Positions 50,961 through 59,596 of a stretch of 64,000 nucleotides of DNA are shown in pieces. Origin of the DNA: Pseudooceanicola pacificus (lineage in GTDB: Bacteria > Pseudomonadota > Alphaproteobacteria > Rhodobacterales > Rhodobacteraceae); assembly GCF_009789075.1 (NCBI RefSeq), contig NZ_WNXQ01000011.1, positions 1 to 64,000 on the forward strand. The letters are read 5' to 3'. The notes beneath the pieces are model-generated. The model was not told the origin of the DNA. It saw only the letters and a list, made by a program, of their open reading frames with translations, and ran no database searches. How positions within the stretch are numbered: position 1 is the first letter of the stretch; each line of letters opens with the position of its first letter. The position numbers were made by a program, and so were the translations under genes.

Positions 50961-52114
50961 GAAGCAAATTGAGTTTACGGGGAAAAGCCGCCATCGTCGG
51001 TGCAGCGCTGGCAGGCTGCGGCGAGGCCCATGGCAAAAGCTCGATGGAGATCACAATCGAGGGGGTGCATGGCGCGCTTGCCGATGCGGGGATCGCACTT
51101 GGCGAGGTCGATGCCATTGCCACCTGCCAGCCGCTGGATATGCTGTCGGGTCTTACACTGGCGCAGGAATTGGGCTTGAACCCCAGGTTTACGATGAACA
51201 ATCGCATGGGCGGCTCGTCGTTCCTGTCGCACACGCTCTGGGCCGCGATGCTGCTCGAATTGCGGCTCGCTGATACCGTGTTGATCTGCTACGGATCGAA
51301 CCAGCGCACCGCCTCGGGCAAGCTGATGACCGCGCTTGGCCTGCCGACCTACGAGGCCCCCTACAAGCCGCTGTTCCCGCTGTCGTCCTACGCGCTTGCC
51401 GCGGACCGTCACATGACGCAATTCGGCACAACGCGCGAACAGCTGGCCGACGTGGCGGTGGCGGCCCGCGCCTGGGCAAAAAAGAACCCCGACGCTTTCA
51501 TGCGCGATCCTCTGACGCGCGAGGATGTGATCGCCTCGCGGCCGGTTTCGGACCCTCTGCGGGTGCGCGACTGCTGCCTTGTGACCGATGGCGGCGGGGC
51601 GATAGTTATGCGGCGGGCCGAGACGGCCAAGGATCACCCCAGGCCACCGGTGTATCTGCTGGGCGGCGGCGAGGGCACGACGCACCGCGACATCTCCGAA
51701 ATGGCGGACCTGACCGTGACCGGCGCTGCGCAATCGGGGCGAACGGCCATGGACATGGCGGGTGTCAAACCCGCGGACATCGACGTGGTCCAGCTCTACG
51801 ACGCGTTCACCATCAATGTGATCCTTTTTCTAGAAGATCTGGGCTTTTGCAAGAAAGGTGAAGGCGGTGCGTTTGTGGCGAACGGCGGCATCGCGCCCGG
51901 CGGTCATCTGCCGGTCAACACCAATGGCGGCGGGCTGTCCTGCGTCCATCCCGGCATGTACGGCATCTTCACGCTGGTCGAAGCGGTGCGACAGCTGCGC
52001 GGCGAAGCCGGAGACCGCCAGATCGACGGCGCCGAGCTGGTCCTGGCCCATGGCAACGGCGGTGTCCTGTCCAGCCAGGTGACGAATATCCTGGGCACCG
52101 AAGCCACCCTCTGA
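50957..52114 (+). CDS. Thiolase-like (SCP2/Ltp2-type) protein lacking thiolase cysteines
   Basis: 385 residues. VHGALADAGIALGEVDAIAT, FGTTREQLADVAVAARAWAK, RDCCLVTDGGGAIVMRRAET, QLYDAFTINVILFLEDLGFC and GGGLSCVHPGMYGIFTLVEA match the cluster C protein. The thiolase nucleophile position has no Cys (NNRMGGSSFL, 81-90) and the C-terminal motif is HGNGGVLSS. With its DUF35 partner it may cleave a beta-hydroxyacyl-CoA by a retro-aldol reaction, releasing a ketone and an acyl-CoA. It ends cluster F, before a strong hairpin. Confidence 0.85.
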   Translation: MRSKLSLRGKAAIVGAALAGCGEAHGKSSMEITIEGVHGALADAGIALGEVDAIATCQPLDMLSGLTLAQELGLNPRFTMNNRMGGSSFLSHTLWAAMLLELRLADTVLICYGSNQRTASGKLMTALGLPTYEAPYKPLFPLSSYALAADRHMTQFGTTREQLADVAVAARAWAKKNPDAFMRDPLTREDVIASRPVSDPLRVRDCCLVTDGGGAIVMRRAETAKDHPRPPVYLLGGGEGTTHRDISEMADLTVTGAAQSGRTAMDMAGVKPADIDVVQLYDAFTINVILFLEDLGFCKKGEGGAFVANGGIAPGGHLPVNTNGGGLSCVHPGMYGIFTLVEAVRQLRGEAGDRQIDGAELVLAHGNGGVLSSQVTNILGTEATL

Positions 52115-52134
52115 ACAGACGAAGGAAGCAATGA

Positions 52135-52160
52135 AGCGGCCCTTCTTGCGAAGGGCCGCT
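52135..52160. terminator. Bidirectional hairpin terminator between convergent clusters F and G
   Basis: A perfect 10-bp stem (arm AGCGGCCCTT) with a 6-base loop lies between the thiolase-like stop (52114) and the convergent DctP stop (52183). T-runs are short on both sides. Confidence 0.8.
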
Positions 52161-52182
52161 GTGTATTCAGGCCTGAAACGGC

Positions 52183-53316
52183 TCAGTTCGGGTAGGTTGC
52201 GAAGTCGATCTTGGAATAAATCTCCTGACGCAGAAGGTCTGCATAAGGCTGATGATTGTCCCGGATCGGTTGCAGCGGCTGAACCAGACCGTGCCATTTC
52301 ACGATCAGTTCGCGATAGCTTGCGATCAGCGGTTCCGGATCTTCGATGCCGCGTTCCTCGCGCGAGATGCGGGCGATCTCTTCAAGATCGGCGGTGCGGA
52401 AATCGATCAGATCCTGAAGAAACTCGGGCGAGGGTTCGTGCACCTCAAGACCAAGGTCGCCGGCCTCTTTCAGCACGTCCAGATCGTCGGTTTCGTAATA
52501 CACCTCGGTCTGCGCAAGGGCGTCGGGCAGGTTCTTGGCGAATTGCTCGCGTTGCTCCGGCGAAAGTGAGGCCCAGAATGTCGGGCTGGCGGCAAAGATC
52601 GAACCGGAATGGTAGGTGCCCAGCGGCAACTCCGTCAGGTGCTTGGCGACCTCGATCAGACTGTGCCCCTTGAGCGCACCGACCGGCTGCACCGCAGCGG
52701 TGACGACACCGTGGCTCATCGTGTCGTACATCTCGCTCGTCGGCACGTTTACCGGCTCTGCCCCAAGGCGTGTCGCCCAGCGGTCCCAGACCGACCCGCC
52801 CGTGCGCAGCTTGACCCCTTGCATATCCTCGATGGTCACAATCGGCTGGGTCGTCAGCAATACATAAGGCGCAGTGCTGATCCCGCTAAGCGCCACCATA
52901 CCGTTCTTGGCAAACTCGTCCTTGCATGGCTGACAGTGCAGCATGACGAATTCGCTGGTCGCGCCGGCCATGGCATAGTGGTCCTCGCCCAAAAGAGCGA
53001 GATCGGCGACGAGCTGCGCATAGGGCATTTCCGACCTGAAATAGGTCAACGCCAGCAGACCTACATCGGCGACACCGTCGCGCAGGCCGGACAGTGTTGG
53101 CTTGGGGCCAAGCAAGGCGCCGCCGGTAAACAGCTTGAAGTCGAAGGCATCCGGAAATTCAGATTCGGTCATTTCGGCAAAGGCGGCATGGCCACGCGAT
53201 GTCGCGTGATTGGGTGACGTCCAGTTGGATATAGTCACCCGCTTTTCGGCCAGGGCCGGTGTCGCCGCTAGAACGGCCGTCGCCGCCAGCGCGGCAAACG
53301 CATTGGTCAGTTTCAT
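52183..53316 (-). CDS. dctP: TRAP transporter substrate-binding protein DctP
   Basis: 377 residues with a clear signal peptide (LAATAVLAATPALA). DctP fold: FDFKLFTGGALLGPKPTLSG, VADVGLLALTYFRSEMPYAQ, MQGVKLRTGGSVWDRWATRL and GVVTAAVQPVGALKGHSLIE. The conserved ligand-binding Arg is probably in KLRTGGS. It is the last gene of cluster G, after dctQ and dctM, preceded by an intergenic hairpin and GAGGAGGAGACCAC. Low sequence similarity to the cluster A DctP suggests a different ligand. Confidence 0.92.
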   Translation of the reverse strand: MKLTNAFAALAATAVLAATPALAEKRVTISNWTSPNHATSRGHAAFAEMTESEFPDAFDFKLFTGGALLGPKPTLSGLRDGVADVGLLALTYFRSEMPYAQLVADLALLGEDHYAMAGATSEFVMLHCQPCKDEFAKNGMVALSGISTAPYVLLTTQPIVTIEDMQGVKLRTGGSVWDRWATRLGAEPVNVPTSEMYDTMSHGVVTAAVQPVGALKGHSLIEVAKHLTELPLGTYHSGSIFAASPTFWASLSPEQREQFAKNLPDALAQTEVYYETDDLDVLKEAGDLGLEVHEPSPEFLQDLIDFRTADLEEIARISREERGIEDPEPLIASYRELIVKWHGLVQPLQPIRDNHQPYADLLRQEIYSKIDFATYPN

Positions 53317-53339
53317 GTGGTCTCCTCCTCTTTTTCAAG

Positions 53340-53359
53340 ACCCCGCTATTGCGCGGGGT
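53340..53359. terminator. Intra-operon hairpin between dctM and dctP
   Basis: A perfect 7-bp stem (ACCCCGC / GCGGGGT) with a 6-base loop in the 66-bp gap between the dctM stop and the dctP start. It may protect the 5' end of dctP mRNA or partly attenuate read-through. Confidence 0.5.
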
Positions 53360-53382
53360 TCGTCACGGCCGGGATGGCCAAA

Positions 53383-54690
53383 TCAGTTGCCGAGCTCTGG
53401 CAGGAACATGATCAGTTCGGGAAATGCGACCATGATGATAAGGACCACCACATCCGCAGCCAAAAACCACAAAACACCCTTGAAAATCAGTGAAATCGGG
53501 ACCGCATCTCCGACGATGCCCTTGATCACGAACACGTTCAGCCCCACCGGTGGGGTAATCAGAGCCATCTCGACCAGCTTGGTTGCAAGCACGCCCAGCC
53601 AGATCAGGCTGATATGGTTCGCCTCGTAGATCGGCAGAAGGATTGGCAGCGTCAGCAGCAGGATGCCCAGCGGATCGAGGATCATGCCCAGCAGGCAAAA
53701 GATCACGGCGGTGCCAAAAACCAGCATCACATAGCTGGCCCCCAGGTCAATCACCAAGTCCGTCATCGCTTCGGGGATACCGCTGATCGCCAGAAACCTC
53801 GAAAACAGGTTGGCACCGACCGCAATGATGAAGATCGCCGCGGTCATTTTCGCAGTGTCCATCAGCGCGATCCTGGAAACTTTCCAGTTCAGGGTGCCGC
53901 GCGCCGCCGCAATCGCGAAGGACAACGCCGCCCCGACAGCCCCGGCCTGCGTGGGTGTGAATATCCCGGTGAACAGACCGCCGAAAACGCCCACCACCAG
54001 CAAGAGCACGGGCCATGTCTCGCTCAGGGCCTCCAGCCGTTCGGACCATGTCGCGCTTTCGTCGTGCGACGGCGCGAGCGCGGGATTGATCCACACACGA
54101 ACGATGATTACGGCCCAGTACCCCAGCATCGTCAGTACGCCCGGCACGATCGCGGCCAGAAACAGCTTGCTGATCGCGACCTCGGCAAAAATACCGTAGA
54201 TGATCAGAAGGATGCTCGGCGGGATGAGCGACCCCATGGTGCCGGCTGCGGCAACCACGGCGGTACTCAGCCCGGGATCGTAGTCGCGCTTCAGCATTTC
54301 CGGCACCGCGATCCGGCCCATTGCCGCGGCGCAGGCCAGGCTGGAGCCGGCCGCCGCCGAAAACAGCGCCGCGCCGCCCACGCTGGCGACCGCCAGCCCC
54401 CCCGGCAGGAACGACAGCCAGACCCTGGCGGCCTTGAATATCCCGCGCGTGATGTCGGTCTGGTAACAGACGTAGCCCATCAAGAGGAACATCGGGATCG
54501 AGCTCAGCGTCCAGTGCGCGGCGAAGTCATAGGGCACCGCCGTCAGCAGGCCGAAAGCCGCGCCGCTTCCCAGCATCGCCCAGAACCCGAAGAAGGACAC
54601 GATACCCAGCGCGACCGCGATCGGAACGCGCAGCAAGACCAGCAGGATGACAGAAACGATGCCGCAAAGGCCGATCTGGAAAAAGCTCAC
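53383..54690 (-). CDS. dctM: TRAP transporter large permease DctM
   Basis: 435 residues, about 12 membrane segments. Signatures: GGAALFSAAAGSSLACAAAM, AAAGTMGSLIPPSILLIIYG, VFGGLFTGIFTPTQAGAVGA, FLLGMILDPLGILLLTLPIL-like segment and ALITPPVGLNVFVIKGI. It forms the transport channel with DctQ, 10 bp upstream in the same operon. The encoded order here is Q-M-P rather than the P-Q-M of cluster A. Confidence 0.93.
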   Translation of the reverse strand: MSFFQIGLCGIVSVILLVLLRVPIAVALGIVSFFGFWAMLGSGAAFGLLTAVPYDFAAHWTLSSIPMFLLMGYVCYQTDITRGIFKAARVWLSFLPGGLAVASVGGAALFSAAAGSSLACAAAMGRIAVPEMLKRDYDPGLSTAVVAAAGTMGSLIPPSILLIIYGIFAEVAISKLFLAAIVPGVLTMLGYWAVIIVRVWINPALAPSHDESATWSERLEALSETWPVLLLVVGVFGGLFTGIFTPTQAGAVGAALSFAIAAARGTLNWKVSRIALMDTAKMTAAIFIIAVGANLFSRFLAISGIPEAMTDLVIDLGASYVMLVFGTAVIFCLLGMILDPLGILLLTLPILLPIYEANHISLIWLGVLATKLVEMALITPPVGLNVFVIKGIVGDAVPISLIFKGVLWFLAADVVVLIIMVAFPELIMFLPELGN

Positions 54691-54700
54691 CGTTCCACTC

Positions 54701-55222
54701 CTATTCGTACATGTCGTGATTGGGGCCGGCCATGCCAGCGTCGGTGAAAGGCCTCTGGATCAGCTTGGCCAGCAAAAGCAGAACCATCAGCCCTGCACCA
54801 AGAGGCAGACAGAAGCGACCGGGCCAGACGGTCACCGCCGCCATACCCATGGATTTTTCTCCAATGGCGTATTTCTCGAGCGCGTCTATCCAGGTTTGCC
54901 AGGTCAGCAGGCCATAGAACACAGCCGACAATGCCAGCGCCAGCATGTCCAGAACGGTCCTGCCCGCCGCCGGGATCAGATCGTGAATCAGATCAACCTT
55001 GACGTGCTCGTTGGTAAATTCGACGAAGGGCAGCGGCAGGAAGACCAAGCCGACCATGTAATAGTATGACACGTAGTCCACCATTCCCGGCAGCGGCTCG
55101 GCGACAAACTGGCTCAGAACGACATCGATCGTCACATGGACCATCATCAGCGCCGCCAGGGCAGTCGCAATATAGGTAATAATCCGCGACACCCTGCCAA
55201 GTCGTGCAATAACTGTTTCCAT
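54701..55222 (-). CDS. dctQ: TRAP transporter small permease DctQ
   Basis: About 173 residues from the ATG at 55222 (GGGAAGAGATAGTG upstream). Four membrane helices are visible (IITYIATALAALMMVHVTID, YYMVGLVFLPLPFVEFTNEH, MLALALSAVFYGLLTWQTWI, LPLGAGLMVLLLLAKLI). EFTNEHVKVDLIHDLIP is the DctQ-type motif after helix 2. An ATG at 55267 overlaps the preceding gene's stop but lacks a ribosome-binding site. Confidence 0.88.
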   Translation of the reverse strand: METVIARLGRVSRIITYIATALAALMMVHVTIDVVLSQFVAEPLPGMVDYVSYYYMVGLVFLPLPFVEFTNEHVKVDLIHDLIPAAGRTVLDMLALALSAVFYGLLTWQTWIDALEKYAIGEKSMGMAAVTVWPGRFCLPLGAGLMVLLLLAKLIQRPFTDAGMAGPNHDMYE

Positions 55223-55263
55223 CACTATCTCTTCCCTGTCGTAAAAAGGGCCAATCCGCTTGG

Positions 55264-56040
55264 TCATGCGCCACGGAAAACCGGTTTTCTCTTGCTCAGA
55301 AAGGCGTCGATGCCTTCGGCGTGATCCGCGCTCTTGATGATTTGCCCCTGAATGATGGCTTCTGTTTCAAGAAAGTTCTCCAGAGACGGTTGCATCGCGG
55401 CGCGCATCAGCCGCTTGGTACCGGCCAGGGCAAAGGTTGGCCCCGCGGCCAGGTCTGTCGCATAGTCCAGGGCCGCCCGGTCGAGGGCATCATCGGGATG
55501 AACCTGGCTTGCCAATCCCAGGCTCAGGGCTTCATCCGCCGGCACCATCCGCGCTGAGAAGGCAAGGTCCGTCGCACGTTGCCGACCGATCAGATTCTGA
55601 AGGAAAAACGCCGCGCCGCCATCGGGGGCCAGCCCGATCTTGCGAAAAACCTGACCGAATCTTGCCGTCTCGGAGAGCAGGATAACGTCGCAGGCGAGCG
55701 CCATGCTCAGACCGATCCCGACCGCCGGACCGCGCACCGCGGCAACCACAGGCTTCTCGCAATTGAATATGGAAAGGATCATCTGGTGTGCCCTGTACAA
55801 GCGCGCCCGATCACCCCAGACATCGTCCTTGCCCATGGTCGAAATATCCGCACCCGCACAAAAAGCGCGGCCCTCGCCCCGCAGTAATACGGCGCGAATC
55901 CGCGGGTCAGTTTGGATATCGCGAAACGCGTCCAGGAGTTCGACGCGCATGTCGAGGGTCAGCGCATTCAGCTTGTCGGGCCGGTTCAACGACACGACGG
56001 CCAGACCTTCTGAGTGTTCCACAGTGATATCGCTTGTCAT
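55264..56040 (-). CDS. Enoyl-CoA hydratase/isomerase family protein
   Basis: 258 residues from the ATG at 56040 with GGGAGGGGC upstream. Crotonase fold: LNRPDKLNALTLDMRVELLD, GRAFCAGADISTMGKDD (oxyanion hole), GPAVGIGLSMALACDVILLS. In the second active-site loop it reads IGLAPDGGAAFFL, with Asp in the PDGG context of PaaG-type isomerases rather than the hydratase PExxxG Glu. It may therefore isomerise a double bond or hydrate a special enoyl-CoA. Lies between an ACAD and dctQ in cluster G. Confidence 0.88.
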   Translation of the reverse strand: MTSDITVEHSEGLAVVSLNRPDKLNALTLDMRVELLDAFRDIQTDPRIRAVLLRGEGRAFCAGADISTMGKDDVWGDRARLYRAHQMILSIFNCEKPVVAAVRGPAVGIGLSMALACDVILLSETARFGQVFRKIGLAPDGGAAFFLQNLIGRQRATDLAFSARMVPADEALSLGLASQVHPDDALDRAALDYATDLAAGPTFALAGTKRLMRAAMQPSLENFLETEAIIQGQIIKSADHAEGIDAFLSKRKPVFRGA

Positions 56041-56068
56041 GACCGCCCCTCCCTTTGGCGAAGATTCG

Positions 56069-57223
56069 TCAGTCAGTGAAGAGCGCCCGAGCAATCCCGT
56101 TCTTGTGTATCTGGGTCGTTCCCCCGGTGATCGTCAGCATCCGCACATCCCTCACCATCCGCTCCAACGGAAGCGAACCGAAATAGCCGTAGCCACCGAA
56201 CATCTGCATGGCGTCATGGGTGACGCGCTGTGCCATTTCGGTGGCCTGAACCTTGGCGATCGAAGACAATGTTGGATCGGCCTGGCCGCGGTCGATCAGC
56301 GACAGCGCCGTATAACACAACGACCGCGCGGCCTCGATCTGCACCTTCATGTCCGACATCATCCATTGCAGCCCCTGCATCTCGGACAGCGCCTTGCCGA
56401 ATTGCCGACGGGTCTTCATGTAGTCGCGTGCAAGGTCGAACGCCCCCTCGGCGACACCAAGCGCCAGTATCCCCATGCCGACGCGCGTGGCGTTATAGAC
56501 ACCCAGCGGGCGGACAAAGCCGCTGGAGTTGCCGGCCAGCCCTTCGGTCACGACGTTTTCGGACGGCACCCGCACATCGTCGAAATGGATCTCGCATTCG
56601 TTGCAGCCGCGCGCGCCCATCTTCTGTTCAAGAATATGGACCGAAACGCCGGGGCTTTTGCGGTGCACCAAAACGGTTCCGATGCCTCGCGCGCCTTTGC
56701 TTTCGCAGAACCGAGCATAGACCAGAAGGTAATCGGCCCTGTCGCCGAAAGTGGTAAAGATCTTGCCGCCGTTCAGCACAAACCCGTCCCCGTCCGGGCG
56801 CAGCGATGTCGTCACCGCGGTGGCGTCCGACCCGGCCTCTGGCTCGGTCCAGGAGATCGCGCATTCGATCTCGCCCGCGGCGAAGCGGGGCAGGAAAGAC
56901 TGCTTCAACGCCTCGCTGCCGCAGGTGGCGATGATCCGGGGCGAGACGTTCTGATCGTGAACGATCAGCGCGGTATTGAAATCCACCTTGGCCAGTTCCT
57001 CGATCACGAGATAGCAATCCACCAGCGGCGCACCGCCACCGCCGTATTCTTCGGGAATGGTCATGCCCAGATAGCCAAGCGCGGCCAGCCGATGGTGGTT
57101 TTCCTCGGGGTAGATGCCGTCGCGGTCCCAGCGTGCGGCGCGGTCCCGGAATTCCCCGAGCGCCAGTTTTCGCGCGGCATCCTTGAGAGCGACCTGTTCT
57201 GTCGTTAGCAACGAGGGATGCAT
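56069..57223 (-). CDS. Acyl-CoA dehydrogenase family, subunit lacking a catalytic Glu
   Basis: 384 residues with normal ACAD architecture: AISWTEPEAGSDATAVTTSL, LNGGKIFTTFGDRADYLLVY, TRRQFGKALSEMQGLQWMMS and MFGGYGYFGSLPLERMVRDV. The MCAD position is Gly (ITGGTTQIH). The isovaleryl position is Thr246 (VYNATRVGM), where the neighbouring ACAD has Glu. It probably needs a partner subunit or uses another residue. It begins 5 bp after the stop of the ACAD at 57229, its likely partner. Confidence 0.85.
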   Translation of the reverse strand: MHPSLLTTEQVALKDAARKLALGEFRDRAARWDRDGIYPEENHHRLAALGYLGMTIPEEYGGGGAPLVDCYLVIEELAKVDFNTALIVHDQNVSPRIIATCGSEALKQSFLPRFAAGEIECAISWTEPEAGSDATAVTTSLRPDGDGFVLNGGKIFTTFGDRADYLLVYARFCESKGARGIGTVLVHRKSPGVSVHILEQKMGARGCNECEIHFDDVRVPSENVVTEGLAGNSSGFVRPLGVYNATRVGMGILALGVAEGAFDLARDYMKTRRQFGKALSEMQGLQWMMSDMKVQIEAARSLCYTALSLIDRGQADPTLSSIAKVQATEMAQRVTHDAMQMFGGYGYFGSLPLERMVRDVRMLTITGGTTQIHKNGIARALFTD

Positions 57224-57228
57224 CCGCC

Positions 57229-58404
57229 CTACCCCCGCCGCTGGTCGAAGCTGTGGCCGTAGACCATGGCGGCGATCGTATTGCGCAGGATTTCGACGGT
57301 GCCACCGCCAAGCGCGAAGCCGCGCGCGTCACGCACCATACGTTCCAGCGGGTATTCGCGCGTGTAACCATTGTGACCGTGGATCTGCAGCGCTTCGTTC
57401 GTGACCCTCTGCGCCATTTCGTTGGCGTAAAGCTTGGCCATGGTCGCATCCATCGGATCGGGAAAGCCGTTCGGCGCGGGGTTGGTCGCGGCCCGATAGA
57501 CCATCAGACGCGCAGCATGGATCTGTGTGGCCATGTCGGCGATTTTCCATTGCAGGCCCTGGAATTCCTTGATCGGGCGCCCGAACTGATGGCGAATCTC
57601 GGAATACGACTTTGCAGCATCGAAAGCGCCCTGCGCCAGCCCCACGCACATCGCTGCGTTGCCCACCCGCTCGGGTCCGAAACTGCTCATCAACAGCGCG
57701 AAGGAGCGCGAGCTTTCCGGGTCCCCTTCGACCAGCACATCCTCGGGACCGGCCTTGTAGTTTTCAAGGATAATCTCGGCCTCGGTCAGTCCCCGGCCAC
57801 CCATCTTCAGCGATATGTGGCCGATCCGAGCGCCCGGCTTCTTCAGATCGACGACAAAGGCACCAATCCCCTTCGCCCCGCTGGCCTTGCCGAAACGGCA
57901 GAAGACCAGCGCATAATCGGCCACATGGGCGCCCGTGGACCAGCATTTGTTGCCATTCAGCACCCATCCGTCGCCGTCCCTTGTGGCCGTGGTGCGCAGG
58001 TCTGTCACCGCCGACCCCGCCTCGGGCTCGCTGATGGCGATTGCGATGAATTTCTTGCCGGCCGCCATGTCTGGCAGGAACCGCTTTTTCTGCTCGTCGC
58101 TGCCCAGAACGCTGATTGCCCGGGATGGGCCGTTCAGGTAGAGTTGCGAGACCAGCGCCGTGTTGAAACAGACCCGCGCCATTTCTTCCAGAAACACCGT
58201 GCCCTGGATCACTGGCGCGCCGGAGCCGCCGTATTCTTCAGGGATGAACATTCCCAGATAGCCAAGTTCGGCCAGCTTGTCGCGGTTCGCGGCTGGAAAC
58301 TCTTCGGCTTCGTCCCAATGGGCGGCCCTGGGAGCAAACTCGCGCTCAGCCAGCTTGCGTGCCTCGTTGCGAAAATCCTCCAATTCCGGATCGAGCTTGA
58401 ACAT
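57229..58404 (-). CDS. Acyl-CoA dehydrogenase (helix-G Glu type)
   Basis: 391 residues: FIPEEYGGSGAPVIQGTVFL, IAISEPEAGSAVTDLRTTAT, LNGNKCWSTGAHVADYALVF, IRHQFGRPIKEFQGLQWKIA and IHGHNGYTREYPLERMVRDA. The MCAD position is Gly (LGGGTVEIL). Glu245 in SFGPERVGNAA is the candidate base at the isovaleryl-CoA dehydrogenase position. In the flavin loop the usual GSD is GSA. It probably forms a pair with the Glu-less ACAD encoded downstream. It starts 1 bp after the CoA-transferase stop. Confidence 0.87.
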   Translation of the reverse strand: MFKLDPELEDFRNEARKLAEREFAPRAAHWDEAEEFPAANRDKLAELGYLGMFIPEEYGGSGAPVIQGTVFLEEMARVCFNTALVSQLYLNGPSRAISVLGSDEQKKRFLPDMAAGKKFIAIAISEPEAGSAVTDLRTTATRDGDGWVLNGNKCWSTGAHVADYALVFCRFGKASGAKGIGAFVVDLKKPGARIGHISLKMGGRGLTEAEIILENYKAGPEDVLVEGDPESSRSFALLMSSFGPERVGNAAMCVGLAQGAFDAAKSYSEIRHQFGRPIKEFQGLQWKIADMATQIHAARLMVYRAATNPAPNGFPDPMDATMAKLYANEMAQRVTNEALQIHGHNGYTREYPLERMVRDARGFALGGGTVEILRNTIAAMVYGHSFDQRRG

Positions 58405-58405
58405 G

Positions 58406-59596
58406 TCAGTAGGTGTCCTTTGATTGAGCAGAGGGCAGGTCCTGTTCCAGTGCGGTCAGGATGCGCGCCGTATCGGCGCCTACGGTTGGTGCGGGGATAG
58501 GGGTGACCTGTGGGTGAGCCGCGAAACGCATCGGCAGCCCTGGAACAGGGACCGTGCCCAGGTCTGGATGCGGAAGGTCATGGATCATGCCGCGGGCGCG
58601 CATGTCATCGTCCGACACCACCTCAGCGAGCGTGCGCACCGGGGCGCCCGGCACATGTGCGCTGCTCAGGGCCGCGAAAATCTCGGCGCGGGTCTGACTT
58701 GAGGTCCACGCCGTCACCCAGCCATCGACTTGGGCACGCCGCGCGCAGCGCGCGGGTCCCGCGGCCAGTTCGGGATCTTCGGCCAGATTAGGGCGACCCA
58801 TGGCCCGGGTCAGCTGCTGCCAGTGGCGATCATTCAGGCACATGATGGCCACCTGCCCGTCGCGCGCCGGAAACAGGTCGTAGGGTGCGACCTTGAGCAC
58901 GGCCTGACTGTTGCCGGCCCGGTCGGCGAACCCGTCAGGCGCCAGCAGATAGCTTGCGACATTCGACGCCAGCGCGTGGTGCGTGACGTCCTGCATCGCG
59001 ATCTGGACAAAATCCCCGCGCCCTGTCGCGCCGCGCGCATGCAACGCCGCCATAATGCCACCAAAAAGGTGGATACCGCCCAGAAAATCGGTGATCGCTG
59101 CGCCGCATTTCACCGGCGGACCATCGGGAAACCCGGTCACCGACATCAGCCCGGTCAGGGCCTGAATAGGAAAATCCATCGCCGGCGCATCGCGATAGAC
59201 GGAATCGGCCGCGTAGCCCTTTCCTGACCCCATGACCAGGCGCGGATTGCGGGCACAGAGTGTTTCCCACCCCAGCCGCAGTTTCTCCATCGTACCGGGA
59301 CGGAAATTCTCGATTAGAACATCGGCCGAATCTGCCAGCGCCAGCAGGGCGCTGCGCCCGCCCTCGGACCCCAGATCGAGCGTCACGCTCTGTTTGCTGG
59401 AATTGAGCATCATCGCTGCGGGGTTCTCGCGCCCGCCCGCGATGCCGCGGATACTGTCGCCGCCGGGCGGCTCGACCTTGATGACCTCGGCCCCCATGAG
59501 CGCGAACATCAGACCGCAATAGGGCCCAAGGTAGACCTGCCCGAGGTCGATCACCCGAAGACCGGCCAGCGGGCCACTATCGGGCGCCGCGTTCAT
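58406..59596 (-). CDS. CaiB/BaiF-family CoA-transferase
   Basis: 396 residues from the ATG at 59596, whose ATGA overlaps the preceding gene's stop. Motifs: LAGLRVIDLGQVYLGPYCGL, LMGAEVIKVEPPGGDSIRGI, LIENFRPGTMEKLRLGWETL, and the catalytic Asp141 in DAPAMDFPIQALTGLMSVTG. It moves CoA from a donor such as succinyl-CoA or an acyl-CoA product to the incoming acid. As the second gene of cluster G, it probably activates the TRAP-imported substrate. The frame extends far upstream inside the neighbouring gene but without a plausible start. Confidence 0.9.
   Translation of the reverse strand: MNAAPDSGPLAGLRVIDLGQVYLGPYCGLMFALMGAEVIKVEPPGGDSIRGIAGGRENPAAMMLNSSKQSVTLDLGSEGGRSALLALADSADVLIENFRPGTMEKLRLGWETLCARNPRLVMGSGKGYAADSVYRDAPAMDFPIQALTGLMSVTGFPDGPPVKCGAAITDFLGGIHLFGGIMAALHARGATGRGDFVQIAMQDVTHHALASNVASYLLAPDGFADRAGNSQAVLKVAPYDLFPARDGQVAIMCLNDRHWQQLTRAMGRPNLAEDPELAAGPARCARRAQVDGWVTAWTSSQTRAEIFAALSSAHVPGAPVRTLAEVVSDDDMRARGMIHDLPHPDLGTVPVPGLPMRFAAHPQVTPIPAPTVGADTARILTALEQDLPSAQSKDTY

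Noticed and set aside
53614-54747. A 377-codon plus-strand frame rich in Gln, Arg, His and Asp opposite dctM
   Set aside because: This composition is the standard antisense shadow of a hydrophobic membrane-protein gene, not a real protein.
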